From Oscillospiraceae bacterium (GTDB lineage: Bacteria > Bacillota > Clostridia > Oscillospirales > Ruminococcaceae), in contig JAFUHM010000018.1 in NCBI GenBank assembly GCA_017468865.1, positions 1 to 36,836 of the forward strand: DNA of 36,836 nt, read 5' to 3'. The notes beneath the pieces are model-generated. The model saw nothing but the letters and a program-made list of their open reading frames with translations, was not told the origin of the DNA and made no database searches. Of the stretch, positions 17,252-26,723 are shown piece after piece (the stretch's first letter is position 1; each line of letters opens with the position of its first letter). The translations under genes were made by a program, and so were the position numbers.

Positions 17252-17670
17252 TGCTGCTTCCCAAGAGAGTTAAGTACAGAAAGGTACAGCGTGGCCGTAT
17301 GACCGGTAAGGCTCTTCGCGGCAACAAGGTATCTTACGGCGATTACGGCATTCAGGCACTTGAGCCTGCTTGGATCACTTCCAATCAGATCGAGGCTGCC
17401 CGTATCGCTATGACACGTTACATCAAGCGTGGCGGTCAGGTATGGATAAAGATCTTCCCTGACAAGCCTGTAACAAAGAAGCCTGCCGAAGTCCGCATGG
17501 GTTCCGGTAAGGGTGCTGTTGAGTTCTGGGTGGCTGTTGTCAAGCCCGGCAGAGTCCTCTTTGAGATAAACGGTGTTCCCGAGGAGACCGCAAGAGAGGC
17601 TATGCGTCTTGCTATGCACAAGCTCCCCATCAAGTGCAAATTCGTTAAGAAAGAGGAGGCGAGCGACTGA
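17251..17670 (+). CDS. rplP: Ribosomal protein L16
   Basis: The 139-residue protein starts [36 protein letters not shown], typical of L16, and has the conserved [26 protein letters not shown]. It lies near the A-site tRNA elbow. It overlaps rpsC by one base and rpmC by one base, so all three are probably coupled. Confidence 0.98.
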
Positions 17671-17861
17671 TGAAGGCTTCAGAAGTAAGAGATCTTACGG
17701 TACAGGAGCTTGAGAACAAGCTCGTTGACCTCAAGAAGGAGCTCTTTGCTCTCAGATTCCAGCATACTGTAAATCAGCTGGACAACCCCGCTCGTCTTAA
17801 GGCTGTGAAGAAGGATATTGCGAGAGTTCGCACCATCCTCACACAGAAGACCAATGCGTAA
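17670..17861 (+). CDS. rpmC: Ribosomal protein L29
   Basis: The 63-residue helical hairpin protein ([56 protein letters not shown]) is L29, found near the tunnel exit beside L23. Its ATG overlaps the rplP stop (TGATG), and rpsQ follows 18 nt later. Confidence 0.97.
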   Translation: MKASEVRDLTVQELENKLVDLKKELFALRFQHTVNQLDNPARLKAVKKDIARVRTILTQKTNA

Positions 17862-17879
17862 GGCGTCAGGAGGATTAAT

Positions 17880-18137
17880 ATGGCTGATAGAAATCTGAGA
17901 AAGACAAGGACCGGTATGGTCGTTTCCGACAAGATGGACAAGACGATCGTTGTAGCTATCCAGGATAACGTTAAGCATCCTCTCTACAAGAAGATCATCA
18001 AGAGAACTATCCGTCTCAAGGCTCATGATGAAAAGAATGAGTGCGGCATCGGCGACAGAGTAGAGATCATGGAGACAAGACCTCTTTCCAAGGATAAGAG
18101 ATGGCGTCTTGTAAGGATCGTCGAAAAGGCTAAGTAA
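17880..18137 (+). CDS. rpsQ: Ribosomal protein S17
   Basis: The 85-residue protein reads [75 protein letters not shown], a complete S17, a primary 16S rRNA binder. AGGAGG precedes the ATG. It is the last gene before a 210-nt gap that contains a promoter and hairpins. Confidence 0.98.
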   Translation: MADRNLRKTRTGMVVSDKMDKTIVVAIQDNVKHPLYKKIIKRTIRLKAHDEKNECGIGDRVEIMETRPLSKDKRWRLVRIVEKAK

Positions 18138-18191
18138 TTTACTGCCGGTTTAGTGCAATCCACTGATTTTCGCTTTGGACTGCAAAAGTGC

Positions 18192-18220
18192 TTGACAAAT
18201 GCGATGAGATGTGGTAAACT
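18192..18220 (+). promoter_or_regulatory. Internal promoter before rplN
   Basis: A perfect TTGACA (18192-18197), 17 bases and TAAACT (18215-18220) lie between rpsQ and rplN. Transcription would start near 18227, just before the first hairpin. This splits the superoperon at the classical S10/spc boundary. Confidence 0.8.
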
Positions 18221-18229
18221 GAGTATGTT

Positions 18230-18265
18230 GCCGCCGTGCGTTCGCACTGCGATACGCACGGCGGC
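18230..18265 (+). other. Strong hairpin at the 5' end of the rplN leader
   Basis: GCCGCCGTGCG (18230-18240) and CGCACGGCGGC (18255-18265) form a perfect 11-bp G/C-rich stem with a 14-nt loop. It lies within a few bases of the predicted start point, so it would cap the transcript. There is no T run. Confidence 0.75.
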
Positions 18266-18288
18266 GTTGCATATGATCTACACAAATA

Positions 18289-18330
18289 CGATATGGCGAA
18301 GTGTGCCATATCGGTGTTTGTTGTTTTTGG
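18289..18330 (+). terminator. Terminator-like hairpin before rplN, possible attenuator
   Basis: CGATATGGC (18289-18297) and GCCATATCG (18305-18313) form a perfect 9-bp stem with a 7-nt loop, followed by GTGTTTGTTGTTTTT. The shape fits intrinsic termination or attenuation, but it stands directly before the rplN ribosome binding site in an essential operon. Any termination should therefore be partial or regulated. Confidence 0.6.
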
Positions 18331-18347
18331 AAAGGAGTTAATGCGCT

Positions 18348-18716
18348 GTGATACAGATGCAGACTTATTTGAAGGTCGCTGACAACACAGGTGCCAAGGA
18401 GCTTATGTGCATAAGAGTTCTCGGCGGTACTCGCAAGAGATATGCCAACATAGGTGACGTTGTTGTTGCTTCCGTCAAAAAAGCAACACCAGGCGGCGTT
18501 GTTAAGAAGGGCGACGTTGTAAAGGCAGTTATCGTTCGCTCTGCAAAGGGACTTCGCCGTGAGGACGGCACATACATCCGTTTTGATGAGAACGCTGCTG
18601 TTATCATCAAGGAAGACAAGAACCCCAGAGGTACCCGTATCTTTGGGCCGGTAGCAAGAGAACTCAGAGACAAGGATTACATGAAGATCCTCTCTCTCGC
18701 TCCCGAAGTGCTTTGA
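18348..18716 (+). CDS. rplN: Ribosomal protein L14
   Basis: The 122-residue protein starts [32 protein letters not shown], matching L14 from its first residues. This supports the GTG start at 18348 with AAAGGAG about eleven bases upstream; no ATG fits the family N terminus. It sits on the 50S face that contacts the small subunit. It is the first gene after the internal promoter and attenuator-like hairpin. Confidence 0.97.
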   Translation: MIQMQTYLKVADNTGAKELMCIRVLGGTRKRYANIGDVVVASVKKATPGGVVKKGDVVKAVIVRSAKGLRREDGTYIRFDENAAVIIKEDKNPRGTRIFGPVARELRDKDYMKILSLAPEVL

Positions 18717-18731
18717 TCGGAGGTGTCCCTA

Positions 18732-19052
18732 ATGAATAAGAAGCTTCATGTTAAAACAGGCGACACCGTTGTTATCCTCTCCGGCAAGGACAAGGGTAAG
18801 ACCGGCAAGGTGCTTGAGGTATCCATCAAGGAGCAGAAGGTCATCGTTGAGGGCTGCAATATTGCGACCAAGCACGTTAAGCCTACTCAGATGGGTCAGT
18901 CCGGTCAGATCGTAAAGGTGCCCGCAGCTCTCTATGCCTGCAAGGTGCTCGCTGTTTGCCCTCACTGCGGCAAGCCTACAAGACTTGCTCATGATTTCGA
19001 TGCAAAAGGCAAGAAGATCAGAGTTTGCAATCATTGCAAGAAGTCTTATTGA
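18732..19052 (+). CDS. rplX: Ribosomal protein L24, four-cysteine form
   Basis: The 106-residue protein has the N-terminal KOW motif (TGDTVVILSGKDKGKTGKVLEV) typical of L24, a 50S assembly initiator. The C terminus carries CPHCG...VCNHC (C76, C79, C99, C102), a likely zinc ribbon not present in well-studied L24 proteins such as that of Bacillus subtilis. GGAGGTG precedes the ATG at 18732. It lies between rplN and rplE as usual. Confidence 0.97.
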   Translation: MNKKLHVKTGDTVVILSGKDKGKTGKVLEVSIKEQKVIVEGCNIATKHVKPTQMGQSGQIVKVPAALYACKVLAVCPHCGKPTRLAHDFDAKGKKIRVCNHCKKSY

Positions 19053-19070
19053 TGAAAGGAGCAGATGAAG

Positions 19071-19610
19071 ATGTCAAATCTTAAGGAATTGTATGTCAGC
19101 ACCGTAGCTCCTTCTCTCATGAAGAAGTTCGGATACAAGAGCGTAATGCAGATACCCAAGATCGACAAGGTCGTTATCAATGTCGGCGCAGGCGAGGCTA
19201 AGGAGAATTCCAAGGTCATCGATGCCATTGTCGGAGATCTTGCTCTTATCACAGGTCAGAAGCCTGTTATCTGCCGTGCAAAGAAGTCCGTCGCTAACTT
19301 TAAGGTCCGTGAGGGTATGCCCATCGGCGTTAAGGTAACACTCAGAGGCGAGAGAATGTATGAGTTCCTCGACAGACTGTTCAACGTTGCCTTCCCCCGT
19401 GTTCGTGACTTCCGCGGCATCAACGGCGATTCGTTCGACGGCAGAGGCAACTACTCTACCGGTATCAAAGAGCAGCTTATATTCCCCGAGATCGAGTATG
19501 ACAAGATCGACAAGGTCAGAGGTATGGATATAAACATCATCACGACCGCACATACAGATGAAGAGGCTAAGGAGCTTCTCACCCTTATGGGCGCACCGTT
19601 TGCTAAGTGA
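19071..19610 (+). CDS. rplE: Ribosomal protein L5
   Basis: The 179-residue protein reads [40 protein letters not shown] and has the L5 signatures [19 protein letters not shown]-like ([17 protein letters not shown]) and [30 protein letters not shown]. It binds 5S rRNA. The ATG at 19071 is chosen because AAAGGAG is nine bases away; the ATG at 19065 would be only three bases from it. Confidence 0.97.
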   Translation: MSNLKELYVSTVAPSLMKKFGYKSVMQIPKIDKVVINVGAGEAKENSKVIDAIVGDLALITGQKPVICRAKKSVANFKVREGMPIGVKVTLRGERMYEFLDRLFNVAFPRVRDFRGINGDSFDGRGNYSTGIKEQLIFPEIEYDKIDKVRGMDINIITTAHTDEEAKELLTLMGAPFAK

Positions 19611-19626
19611 TGAGGAGGATCGAAAA

Positions 19627-19812
19627 ATGGCAAAGACTTCGATGAAGATCAAACAGCAGAGAGAACCCAAGTTCTCTACAAGGGCATATAACCGCTGCAA
19701 GATCTGCGGCAGACCTCATGCTTATCTGAGAAAGTTCGGGATCTGCAGAATATGCTTCAGAGAACTCGCTCACAAGGGACAGATCCCCGGCGTGAAGAAG
19801 GCAAGCTGGTAA
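19627..19812 (+). CDS. rpsN: Ribosomal protein S14, zinc type
   Basis: The 61-residue protein is the short zinc-binding S14: cysteines C24, C27, C40 and C43 lie in [26 protein letters not shown], and it ends [11 protein letters not shown]. The start at 19627 ([10 protein letters not shown]) follows GAGGAT and matches the family; upstream in-frame codons overlap rplE. Confidence 0.98.
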   Translation: MAKTSMKIKQQREPKFSTRAYNRCKICGRPHAYLRKFGICRICFRELAHKGQIPGVKKASW

Positions 19813-19830
19813 TAATAAGGAGGTTTACTT

Positions 19831-20229
19831 ATGCAGATCACAGATTCAATCGCTGACCTCCTCACGAGGATCCGCAACGCCAATTCAGCCAAGCATCCTA
19901 CTGTTGATGTTCCGGCATCCAATATGAAGAAGGCGATCGTTCAGATCCTTGTGGATGAAGGTTATATAAAGAATTTCCAGATGATCGAAGACGGCAAGCA
20001 GGGCATAATCCGCATCACCCTCAAGTACGGTGATAACCGTTCTCAGGTCATCACAGGGCTCCGCAGAGTTTCCAAGCCCGGTCTTCGCATCTATTCAAGC
20101 TGCGAGGATATGCCCAAGGTAATGAAGGGCCTGGGCATCGCTATCGTGTCCACTCCTAAGGGCGTTATGACCGACAAGAAGGCAAGAGAGCTTAATGTCG
20201 GCGGCGAAGTCCTTGCATTCGTATGGTAA
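19831..20229 (+). CDS. rpsH: Ribosomal protein S8
   Basis: The 132-residue protein reads [39 protein letters not shown] and ends [22 protein letters not shown], a complete S8. It binds the central domain of 16S rRNA. In E. coli it represses the spc operon; such control is not shown here. A consensus AAGGAGG precedes the ATG. Confidence 0.98.
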   Translation: MQITDSIADLLTRIRNANSAKHPTVDVPASNMKKAIVQILVDEGYIKNFQMIEDGKQGIIRITLKYGDNRSQVITGLRRVSKPGLRIYSSCEDMPKVMKGLGIAIVSTPKGVMTDKKARELNVGGEVLAFVW

Positions 20230-20241
20230 GGAGGTAGGACA

Positions 20242-20787
20242 ATGTCAAGAATAGGCAAGAAGCCTGTTGATGTTCCCGCAGGTGTCACAGTTACCATTGA
20301 CGGCGCTACTGTTACAGTAAAGGGCCCCAAGGGTGAGCTTACAAGAACATTCAACAAGGATATGGCAATAAAGCAGGAAGGCGCTCAGATCATCGTTGAA
20401 AGACCCGATGACAACAAGCTCCACAGATCCCTTCACGGTCTTACCCGTACACTGATCCACAACATGGTAGTAGGTGTTACAGAGGGCTACTCCAAGTCCC
20501 TGGACATCGAGGGTATCGGTTACAGAGCTCAGAAGCAGGGCAAGAACCTTGTTATGAACATCGGTTATTCTCATCAGGTGATCGTTCCTGAGATAGACGG
20601 CATCACCATTGATGTTCCTGCTCAGAACAAGATCGTTGTCAACGGCATCGACAAGCAGAAGGTCGGCCAGTTCGCAGCTCAGATCCGTGAGAAGAGACCT
20701 CCCGAGCCTTATAAGGGCAAGGGCATCCGTTATACAGGCGAGCATATCATCCGCAAGGAAGGTAAGGCAGGTAAGGGCAAGAAGTAA
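20242..20787 (+). CDS. rplF: Ribosomal protein L6
   Basis: The 181-residue protein starts [32 protein letters not shown] and ends [27 protein letters not shown], both L6 signatures. It lies near the GTPase-associated centre. AAGGAGG precedes the ATG. A 99-nt gap follows before rplR, with only a small TGTCC/GGACA pairing in it. Confidence 0.98.
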   Translation: MSRIGKKPVDVPAGVTVTIDGATVTVKGPKGELTRTFNKDMAIKQEGAQIIVERPDDNKLHRSLHGLTRTLIHNMVVGVTEGYSKSLDIEGIGYRAQKQGKNLVMNIGYSHQVIVPEIDGITIDVPAQNKIVVNGIDKQKVGQFAAQIREKRPPEPYKGKGIRYTGEHIIRKEGKAGKGKK

Positions 20788-20886
20788 GCTTGTCCTATGT
20801 CTGATATTTAGCGAAAGAGAATGGGACAGCCGCCCGCCACGAGAGGCATATGCGGTTACTATTCTCCAGTTAAAGGAGTTTTCAAA

Positions 20887-21246
20887 ATGGTCAAGAATAT
20901 TGATAGAAAGGCTCAGAGAGCCAAGAGACAGAAGAGGGTCCGCTCCAAGATCAGCGGTACTGCTGCTCGTCCCAGACTGAATGTATTCCGTTCCGCTAAG
21001 CACATCTATGCTCAGCTTATAGATGACGTTGCAGGCGTTACACTTGCACAGGCATCCAGCATGGATAAGGACTTCGGCTCCTACGGCGGCAATGTTGAGG
21101 GTGCCAAGAAGGTAGGCGAGATCCTCGCTGAGAGAGCTAAGGCTAAGGGCATCGAGGAAGTCGTATTTGACAGAGCCGGCTACCTCTATCACGGAAGAGT
21201 TGCTGCTCTTGCAGACGGTGCAAGAGACGGCGGTCTCAAGTTCTGA
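20887..21246 (+). CDS. rplR: Ribosomal protein L18
   Basis: The 119-residue protein ([57 protein letters not shown]...[26 protein letters not shown]) is L18, a 5S rRNA binder. The ATG at 20887 follows AAAGGAG. Upstream in-frame codons have no family similarity. Confidence 0.98.
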   Translation: MVKNIDRKAQRAKRQKRVRSKISGTAARPRLNVFRSAKHIYAQLIDDVAGVTLAQASSMDKDFGSYGGNVEGAKKVGEILAERAKAKGIEEVVFDRAGYLYHGRVAALADGARDGGLKF

Positions 21247-21267
21247 TCAATAAAGGAGGTAATAGCT

Positions 21268-21768
21268 TTGGCTAAGATAGATGCTGAAAATCTCGAGCTT
21301 ATCGAGAGAGTTGTCGCTATCAACAGAGTATCCAAGACTGTTAAGGGCGGCCGTATATATAAGTTCGCTGCTCTTGTAGTCGTAGGCGACGGCAATGGCA
21401 CAGTCGGCTTCGGTATCGGCAAGTCCGGCGAAGTTCCCGACGCTATCCGCAAGGGTATCGAGGATGCCAAGAAGAACCTTGTCAAGGTATCTCTCAAGGG
21501 CACTACCATTCCTCATGAAGTGATCGGTGCATATGGCGCAGGCAGAGTTCTCATGAAGCCCGCTGCTCCCGGTACCGGTGTTATCGCAGGCGGCCCTGTC
21601 CGTGCTGTCATCGAGGTGACAGGCATAAAGGATATCAGAACAAAGTCTCTGCGTTCCAACAATGCCTGCAACGTAGTAAGAGCTACGCTCCAGGGTCTTT
21701 CTTCTCTCCGCAGCGCTAAGGAAGTTGCTAAGGTAAGAGGCAAGTCCGTTAAGGAAATTCTCGGCTAA
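21268..21768 (+). CDS. rpsE: Ribosomal protein S5
   Basis: The 166-residue protein contains the double-stranded-RNA-binding-like N domain ([62 protein letters not shown]) and the S5 C domain. S5 supports decoding accuracy. The start is TTG at 21268 after AAAGGAGG; the next methionine would remove conserved sequence. Confidence 0.97.
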   Translation: MAKIDAENLELIERVVAINRVSKTVKGGRIYKFAALVVVGDGNGTVGFGIGKSGEVPDAIRKGIEDAKKNLVKVSLKGTTIPHEVIGAYGAGRVLMKPAAPGTGVIAGGPVRAVIEVTGIKDIRTKSLRSNNACNVVRATLQGLSSLRSAKEVAKVRGKSVKEILG

Positions 21769-21782
21769 GGAGGAGTACGACG

Positions 21783-21959
21783 ATGGAAATCAAAATTACG
21801 CTCGTTAAGAGTCTTAACGGCCGTCTGAAGGATCAGATCGCAACTGCTCACTCTCTCGGCCTCAGAAAAATAGGCGACACTCATACAGAAAAGGATAATC
21901 CTGCTGTACAGGGCAAGATCCGCAAGATCGCTCACCTTGTAAGTGTCGAGAATGTCTGA
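21783..21959 (+). CDS. rpmD: Ribosomal protein L30
   Basis: This 58-codon gene encodes MEIKITLVKSLNGRLKDQI..., continuing with HSLGLRKIGDTHTEKDNPAVQGKIRKIAHLVSV, the L30 pattern, and ends at TGA 21957-21959. AAGGAGG precedes the ATG. It lies in its usual place between rpsE and rplO. Confidence 0.96.
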   Translation: MEIKITLVKSLNGRLKDQIATAHSLGLRKIGDTHTEKDNPAVQGKIRKIAHLVSVENV

Positions 21960-21977
21960 TGATCCGGAGGTGTAAAG

Positions 21978-22418
21978 ATGAAATTATATGAGCTTTCACC
22001 TGCTCCCGGTTCCAACAGGGACGTTAAGAGAGTAGGCAGAGGTCACGGTTCCGGAAACGGCAAGACTGCCGGAAAGGGACATAAGGGTCAGAACGCTCGT
22101 TCGGGCGGCGGTGTAAGACCGGGCTTTGAAGGCGGTCAGATGCCTATGACCAGAAGAATCCCCAAGAGAGGATTTAACAATATTTTTGCAGCTAAGCCTG
22201 CTTCTGTGAATGTTTCCGACCTTGAGATATTCAAGGAGGGCACAGTGGTCGACGCTGAACTGCTCAAGGCATCGGGTCTTGTAAAGAAGACCGCTAACGG
22301 TGTGAAGATCCTCGGCAACGGAGAGCTTACCAAGCCTCTCACAGTAAAGGCTGCTGCTTTCTCCGAGTCCGCTAAGGAAAAAATCGAAAAGGCAGGCGGG
22401 AAGGCTGAGGTGATGTAA
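21978..22418 (+). CDS. rplO: Ribosomal protein L15
   Basis: The 146-residue protein starts [65 protein letters not shown], the extended glycine/arginine-rich N region of L15 that threads into 23S rRNA. GGAGGTG precedes the ATG. secY starts within two bases of its stop. Confidence 0.98.
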   Translation: MKLYELSPAPGSNRDVKRVGRGHGSGNGKTAGKGHKGQNARSGGGVRPGFEGGQMPMTRRIPKRGFNNIFAAKPASVNVSDLEIFKEGTVVDAELLKASGLVKKTANGVKILGNGELTKPLTVKAAAFSESAKEKIEKAGGKAEVM

Positions 22419-22419
22419 T

Positions 22420-23745
22420 GTGTTTGAGACCATGCGTAGTGCCTGGAAAACACCGGAGCTTCGCAAGAAGATCCTCTACACATTACTGATCATCATAATA
22501 TTCCGCTTCGGCTGTGCGCTGACAGTACCGTTCCTCGATCCGTCACGTCTTGCTGACATGGTGACAAACGGTTCTATCTTCGGATATCTCGATACTTTGT
22601 CCGGCGGCGCACTTTCCAAAGGTACGGTATTTTCGCTTTCGATCCAGCCTTACATCAATGCGCAGATCATCGTTCAGCTGCTGACTTATGCTCTTCCTCC
22701 GCTGGAAAACCTCCAGAAAGAGGGCGAGGAAGGTCAGAAGAAGCTTCAGAAGATCACAGGATTTGTGGCGCTGGGCATATCGATAGTGATGGCTTATGCG
22801 TACTACCTCACCATGAGAAGCAAGGGTGCTGTCCTGTACACCGGCAAGGACTTTGAGGGTATATTTACGGCGATCGTTATAATATCCACATTTGTCGCCG
22901 GCTCCAATCTTATCGTATGGCTGGGCAACCTGGTCAACGAGAAGGGTATAGGAAACGGTATCTCCATAATCCTCTTTGCGGGTATCATCGCCCGTGTTCC
23001 CTCGGATCTTATGATAATGTGGGAGCAGGTGAAGGTGGATCATAATATGATATTCCCCGTTGTGTTCCTTCTCCTCATCTATGTGGTCATGATAGGATTT
23101 ATCGTGCTCCTCAATGAGTCGGAGAGAAGGATCCCCATCAGCTATGCAAGGCGTGTTGTGGGACGCAAGCAGTACGGCGGTCAGAATACATACATCCCCG
23201 TAAAGGTGGCAATGAGCGGCGTTATGCCTATCATCTTTGCTATGGCGTTCATGTCCATACCTGCTACGATCGAGATGTTCGTTCCCGATCCTTCGCAGAA
23301 TACGGCAAAGGTCGAGGCAGGGCTCAACTGGATAGAGAAGTTCTATGCAGGCGTGCTCCACTTCTTCAACTCCACCAGCGTATGGTACGCACTCGTTTAC
23401 TTCGTACTTATCATAGCATTCAACTACTTCTATGTGTCGATGATATACAATCCTATAGAGATCGCAAACCAGCTCAGACAGTCCAACGGCGGCATACCCG
23501 GCATCCGTCCCGGCAAGCCTACCTCCGATTTCATTCAGAGAGTCCTTTCCAAGATCACTCTCATCGGTGCGGTGGCTCTGGGTCTGATAGCTATATTCCC
23601 CATCATCTTCGGACTGTTCCAGCCGACACTGCGTGTTTCCATGGCAGGTACTTCCATCCTCATCATAGTAAGCGTTGCACTTGAAACTCTCAGAACACTT
23701 GAATCTCAGATGATAGTTCGTCATCACAGAGGTTTCCTTGAATAA
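22420..23745 (+). CDS. secY: Preprotein translocase subunit SecY
   Basis: The 441-residue membrane protein forms the protein-conducting channel with SecE and SecG. It begins [37 protein letters not shown], has the plug region [28 protein letters not shown], and contains the SecA/ribosome-contacting loop [28 protein letters not shown]. About ten hydrophobic segments are visible. The GTG at 22420 is chosen because it gives the conserved MFxTxRxAWK N terminus and has GAGGTGAT upstream. It is adjacent to rplO and followed by adk. Confidence 0.97.
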   Translation: MFETMRSAWKTPELRKKILYTLLIIIIFRFGCALTVPFLDPSRLADMVTNGSIFGYLDTLSGGALSKGTVFSLSIQPYINAQIIVQLLTYALPPLENLQKEGEEGQKKLQKITGFVALGISIVMAYAYYLTMRSKGAVLYTGKDFEGIFTAIVIISTFVAGSNLIVWLGNLVNEKGIGNGISIILFAGIIARVPSDLMIMWEQVKVDHNMIFPVVFLLLIYVVMIGFIVLLNESERRIPISYARRVVGRKQYGGQNTYIPVKVAMSGVMPIIFAMAFMSIPATIEMFVPDPSQNTAKVEAGLNWIEKFYAGVLHFFNSTSVWYALVYFVLIIAFNYFYVSMIYNPIEIANQLRQSNGGIPGIRPGKPTSDFIQRVLSKITLIGAVALGLIAIFPIIFGLFQPTLRVSMAGTSILIIVSVALETLRTLESQMIVRHHRGFLE

Positions 23746-23758
23746 GAAAGGGGTAGCT

Positions 23759-24391
23759 ATGAATCTTATCCTTTTAGGTGCTCCCGGTGCAGGAAAAGGC
23801 ACTCAGGCAGAGATAATAAGCGAAAAACTCAACATCCCCCAGATATCGACAGGCAATATACTGAGAGCTGCCGTGAAGAACGGCACAGAATGCGGTCTTC
23901 AGGCAAAGTCCTACATGGACAAGGGCGCACTTGTTCCCGATGAAGTCGTTATCGGCATCCTCAAGGACAGGATCGCTGAAGAGGACTGCAAGAACGGATA
24001 TATCCTTGACGGTTTCCCCCGTACCGTACCTCAGGCTGAGGCACTCGAAAAGATGGGCGTTGTGATCGACAAGGTCATCGAGATATCCGTACCCGATGAG
24101 GCTATCAAGGCAAGACTCGGCGGCAGACGTGTCTGCGAGAGCTGCGGTGCTTCCTATCATATCGAATTCAATCCTCCCAAGACAGAGGGCAAATGCGATA
24201 AGTGCGGCGGCAATGTGGTGCTTCGCAAGGACGACGCTCCCGAAACTGTCATTGACAGACTCAAGACCTATCACGAAGCGACTGCTCCCCTCATCGACTT
24301 CTACAAGAGCAGAGGAAAGCTCGTCACTGTAATAGGTCAGAGCGAGGTCGCTGATACATCTAAGCTTATGCTTGAGGCTGTTAACGGCTAA
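23759..24391 (+). CDS. adk: Adenylate kinase, zinc-LID form
   Basis: The 210-residue enzyme interconverts ATP, ADP and AMP. The P-loop is GAPGAGKGT (7-15) and DGFPRT is at 84-89. The LID carries four cysteines (C126, C129, C146, C149; CESCG...CDKCG), the zinc-binding form common in Gram-positive bacteria. The ATG at 23759 is preceded by AAAGGGG and gives the family N terminus [14 protein letters not shown]. The secY-adk-map order is standard. Confidence 0.98.
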   Translation: MNLILLGAPGAGKGTQAEIISEKLNIPQISTGNILRAAVKNGTECGLQAKSYMDKGALVPDEVVIGILKDRIAEEDCKNGYILDGFPRTVPQAEALEKMGVVIDKVIEISVPDEAIKARLGGRRVCESCGASYHIEFNPPKTEGKCDKCGGNVVLRKDDAPETVIDRLKTYHEATAPLIDFYKSRGKLVTVIGQSEVADTSKLMLEAVNG

Positions 24392-24403
24392 AGAGGCGAA
24401 GCG

Positions 24404-25192
24404 ATGATAAATATCAAATCCAAGTCGGAGCTTGAAAAAATGAAAAAAGCCGGGGAGATCTCGGCTAACGCTCTGCACTACGGCGGTCAGTGCATAAAGG
24501 ACGGAATGTCAACTTATGAACTTGACAAGCTGATACATGACTTTATCGTGAAGAACGGCGCAAAGCCTTCATTCCTCGGACTCTACGGGTTCAAGGGGTC
24601 GGCGTGCCTGTCCATCAATGAGAAGGTCATACACGGTATCCCTTCCAAGCATGAGTTCATCAAGGAAGGCGACATCGTAAGCATCGATACCGGAGCATTC
24701 ATTGACGGCTTCCACGGTGACAATGCGTTTACATTCCCCTGCGGTAAGATCTCCGAGGAGGCAAGACTCCTTCTGGAGAGGACGAACGATTCCCTGTACA
24801 AGGGCATCGAACAGGCTGTAGCCGGAAACCGTGTGGGCGATATCTCAAATGCGGTGGAGACTTACGCACGCAGCTTCGGCTACGGCGTGGTCAAGACCTA
24901 TACGGGGCATGGCGTTGGCCGTGAGATGCATGAGTCCCCTGAGGTTCCGAATTTCGGACATCCTCACAAGGGCCCCAGACTTCTCCCGGGCATGGTCATT
25001 GCCATTGAGCCTATGATAAACATCAAGGGCGACGATGTATTTACTCAGCCTGACGGTTGGGGCGTGCTGACAAAGTCCGGTTCGCTGGCTGCTCACTTTG
25101 AGCATACCGTGGCGATCACCGAGGACGGTCCGCTGATACTGACAAAGCCCACGATAATAGGCGATGATTACCCATACAGGACGAGTTTATGA
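24404..25192 (+). CDS. map: Methionine aminopeptidase type I
   Basis: The 262-residue enzyme removes the initiator methionine from nascent proteins. Metal ligands are visible: D95 (SIDTGAF), D106 (HGDNAF), H169 (TGHGVG), E202 (AIEPM) and E233 (FEHTV), with H78 in VIHGIP. The ribosome binding site is weaker than in its neighbours. Its TGA overlaps the ATG of the KOW gene (ATGA). Confidence 0.97.
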   Translation: MINIKSKSELEKMKKAGEISANALHYGGQCIKDGMSTYELDKLIHDFIVKNGAKPSFLGLYGFKGSACLSINEKVIHGIPSKHEFIKEGDIVSIDTGAFIDGFHGDNAFTFPCGKISEEARLLLERTNDSLYKGIEQAVAGNRVGDISNAVETYARSFGYGVVKTYTGHGVGREMHESPEVPNFGHPHKGPRLLPGMVIAIEPMINIKGDDVFTQPDGWGVLTKSGSLAAHFEHTVAITEDGPLILTKPTIIGDDYPYRTSL

Positions 25193-25434
25193 CGGATATT
25201 CGGATAGGATCCATAGTCAGAGCCCTTGCAGGGCGGGAAAAGGATCGCTTCATGATGGTCACGGACATCAGGGACGGGTTCGTTTTTCTGGCGGACGGGG
25301 ATGAGCGCAGGCTCGCCGCTCCGAAGAAGAAGAACATCAGACACATCGCCCTGACAAAGACCGTCATCGATGTTACGGATGAACTTACGGACCGCAGGCT
25401 CAGAACTCTGCTTTCTGAGTATGACAAACGCTGA
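25189..25434 (+). CDS. KOW-domain RNA-binding protein
   Basis: The 81-residue protein (DIRIGSIVRALAGREKDRFMMVTDIRDGFVFLADGDERRLAAPKKKNIRHIALTKTVID) resembles the L14e/L27e-like KOW proteins that Clostridia encode between map and infA. The role is unproven; a ribosome- or rRNA-associated function is likely from context. It overlaps map by four bases, indicating coupled translation. Confidence 0.85.
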   Translation: MTDIRIGSIVRALAGREKDRFMMVTDIRDGFVFLADGDERRLAAPKKKNIRHIALTKTVIDVTDELTDRRLRTLLSEYDKR

Positions 25435-25452
25435 TCAAGGAGGCTGCAAAGC

Positions 25453-25671
25453 TTGTCTAAGGAAGATGTAATAGAACTGGAAGGCGTTGTTACCGACGCA
25501 CTCCCCAATGCAAACTTTCAGGTAGAGCTGCCCAACGGACACAAGATCCTCGCACACGTTTCGGGAAAGCTCAGAATGAACTATATCAGGATCGTACCCG
25601 GCGATAAGGTAACGGTGGAAATGTCACCCTATGACCTTACAAAGGGAAGGATCACTTGGAGAGCAAAGTAA
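25453..25671 (+). CDS. infA: Translation initiation factor IF-1
   Basis: The 72-residue OB-fold protein reads [71 protein letters not shown], a full IF-1. The start is TTG at 25453, preceded by AAGGAGG nine bases away. It occludes the A site during initiation. It is followed by rpmJ. Confidence 0.98.
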   Translation: MSKEDVIELEGVVTDALPNANFQVELPNGHKILAHVSGKLRMNYIRIVPGDKVTVEMSPYDLTKGRITWRAK

Positions 25672-25710
25672 CCGCAAGGTGAAACGCTTTAAGGATAAGG
25701 AGGAACAAAC

Positions 25711-25824
25711 ATGAAAGTAAGACCTTCTGTCAAGCCTATGTGCGATAAGTGCAAGGTTATCAAGAGAAAAGGCAAGATCATGGTGATCTGCGAAAATCCC
25801 AAGCATAAGCAGCGTCAGGGCTGA
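25711..25824 (+). CDS. rpmJ: Ribosomal protein L36, zinc form
   Basis: This 37-codon gene encodes [17 protein letters not shown]..., ending [13 protein letters not shown]11, C14, C27 and H32 form the zinc site of the C+ type of L36. AAGGAGG precedes the ATG. Its place between infA and rpsM is standard. Confidence 0.97.
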   Translation: MKVRPSVKPMCDKCKVIKRKGKIMVICENPKHKQRQG

Positions 25825-25831
25825 TTGCTGT

Positions 25832-25849
25832 TACATGGGTGACCATGTA
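25832..25849 (+). other. GNRA-capped hairpin between rpmJ and rpsM
   Basis: TACATGG-GTGA-CCATGTA is a perfect 7-bp stem with a GTGA loop. A second imperfect stem (ACAG-CT / AG-CTGT, about 25874-25898) follows before rpsM. There is no T run. Confidence 0.68.
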
Positions 25850-25919
25850 TGAAACAGGGATGATATACGCTTACAGGCTCGCCAGGCCGTAGGCTGTCCA
25901 AAATTTACGGAGGTGTAAT

Positions 25920-26288
25920 ATGGCACGTATAGCCGGTGTTGACCTTCCCAGAAATAAGAGAGTTGAGATAGGACTCACTTATATCTACGGAATCGGTCGC
26001 AAAACTGCGGGCAACATACTCGCAAGCACAGGTGTAGACCCTGATATCAGAGTTAAGGATCTTACAGAGGAAGATGTAGCCAAGATCAAGGAATACATCG
26101 ACCACAACCTCATCGTTGAGGGTGATCTGAGAAGAAACGTAGCGCTCAACATCAAGAGACTCGTTGAGATAGGCTGCTACAGAGGCGTTCGTCATCGCAA
26201 GGGCCTGCCCGTAAGAGGTCAGAGGACCAAGACAAACGCTCGTACCCGCAAGGGTCCCAAGAAGACCATTGCTAACAAGAAGAAGTAA
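25920..26288 (+). CDS. rpsM: Ribosomal protein S13
   Basis: The 122-residue protein starts [60 protein letters not shown] and ends in the basic [32 protein letters not shown]. It bridges the 30S head and 50S and contacts P-site tRNA. GGAGGTG precedes the ATG. Confidence 0.98.
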   Translation: MARIAGVDLPRNKRVEIGLTYIYGIGRKTAGNILASTGVDPDIRVKDLTEEDVAKIKEYIDHNLIVEGDLRRNVALNIKRLVEIGCYRGVRHRKGLPVRGQRTKTNARTRKGPKKTIANKKK

Positions 26289-26300
26289 GGAGGGGACGAT

Positions 26301-26702
26301 ATGGCTCAGGTTAAAGGCAAGAAGACGGCTGTCAGACGCCGCCGTGACCGTAAGGTCGTTGAAAATGGTGCTGTGCATATCCAGTCCACTTTCAACAATA
26401 CTATCGTAACAATCACCGATACACAGGGCAACGCTCTTTCATGGGCATCTGCCGGTGAGCTCGGATTCAGAGGCTCCAAGAAGTCTACTCCCTTTGCTGC
26501 ACAGTCCGCTGCTGAGACAGCTGCCAAGGCTGCAATGGAGTTCGGTCTCAAGTACGTTGAAGTATACGTTAAGGGACCCGGCGCAGGCCGTGAGGCTGCT
26601 ATAAGAGCTCTCCAGGGTGTAGGCCTTGAAGTAAGAATGATCAAGGATGTTACTCCCATCCCTCACAACGGCTGCCGTCCTCCCAAGAGAAGACGTGTCT
26701 AG
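26301..26702 (+). CDS. rpsK: Ribosomal protein S11
   Basis: The 133-residue protein contains [54 protein letters not shown] and ends [15 protein letters not shown], both characteristic of S11 on the 30S platform. AGGAGGGG precedes the ATG. Confidence 0.98.
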   Translation: MAQVKGKKTAVRRRRDRKVVENGAVHIQSTFNNTIVTITDTQGNALSWASAGELGFRGSKKSTPFAAQSAAETAAKAAMEFGLKYVEVYVKGPGAGREAAIRALQGVGLEVRMIKDVTPIPHNGCRPPKRRRV

Positions 26703-26723
26703 TCAATATGGAGGTGTTTTAAA

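Noticed and set aside
22543-23802. 419-codon minus-strand frame opposite secY
   Set aside because: The translation is rich in His, Tyr and charged residues as expected from reversed hydrophobic codons; secY on the plus strand is certain.
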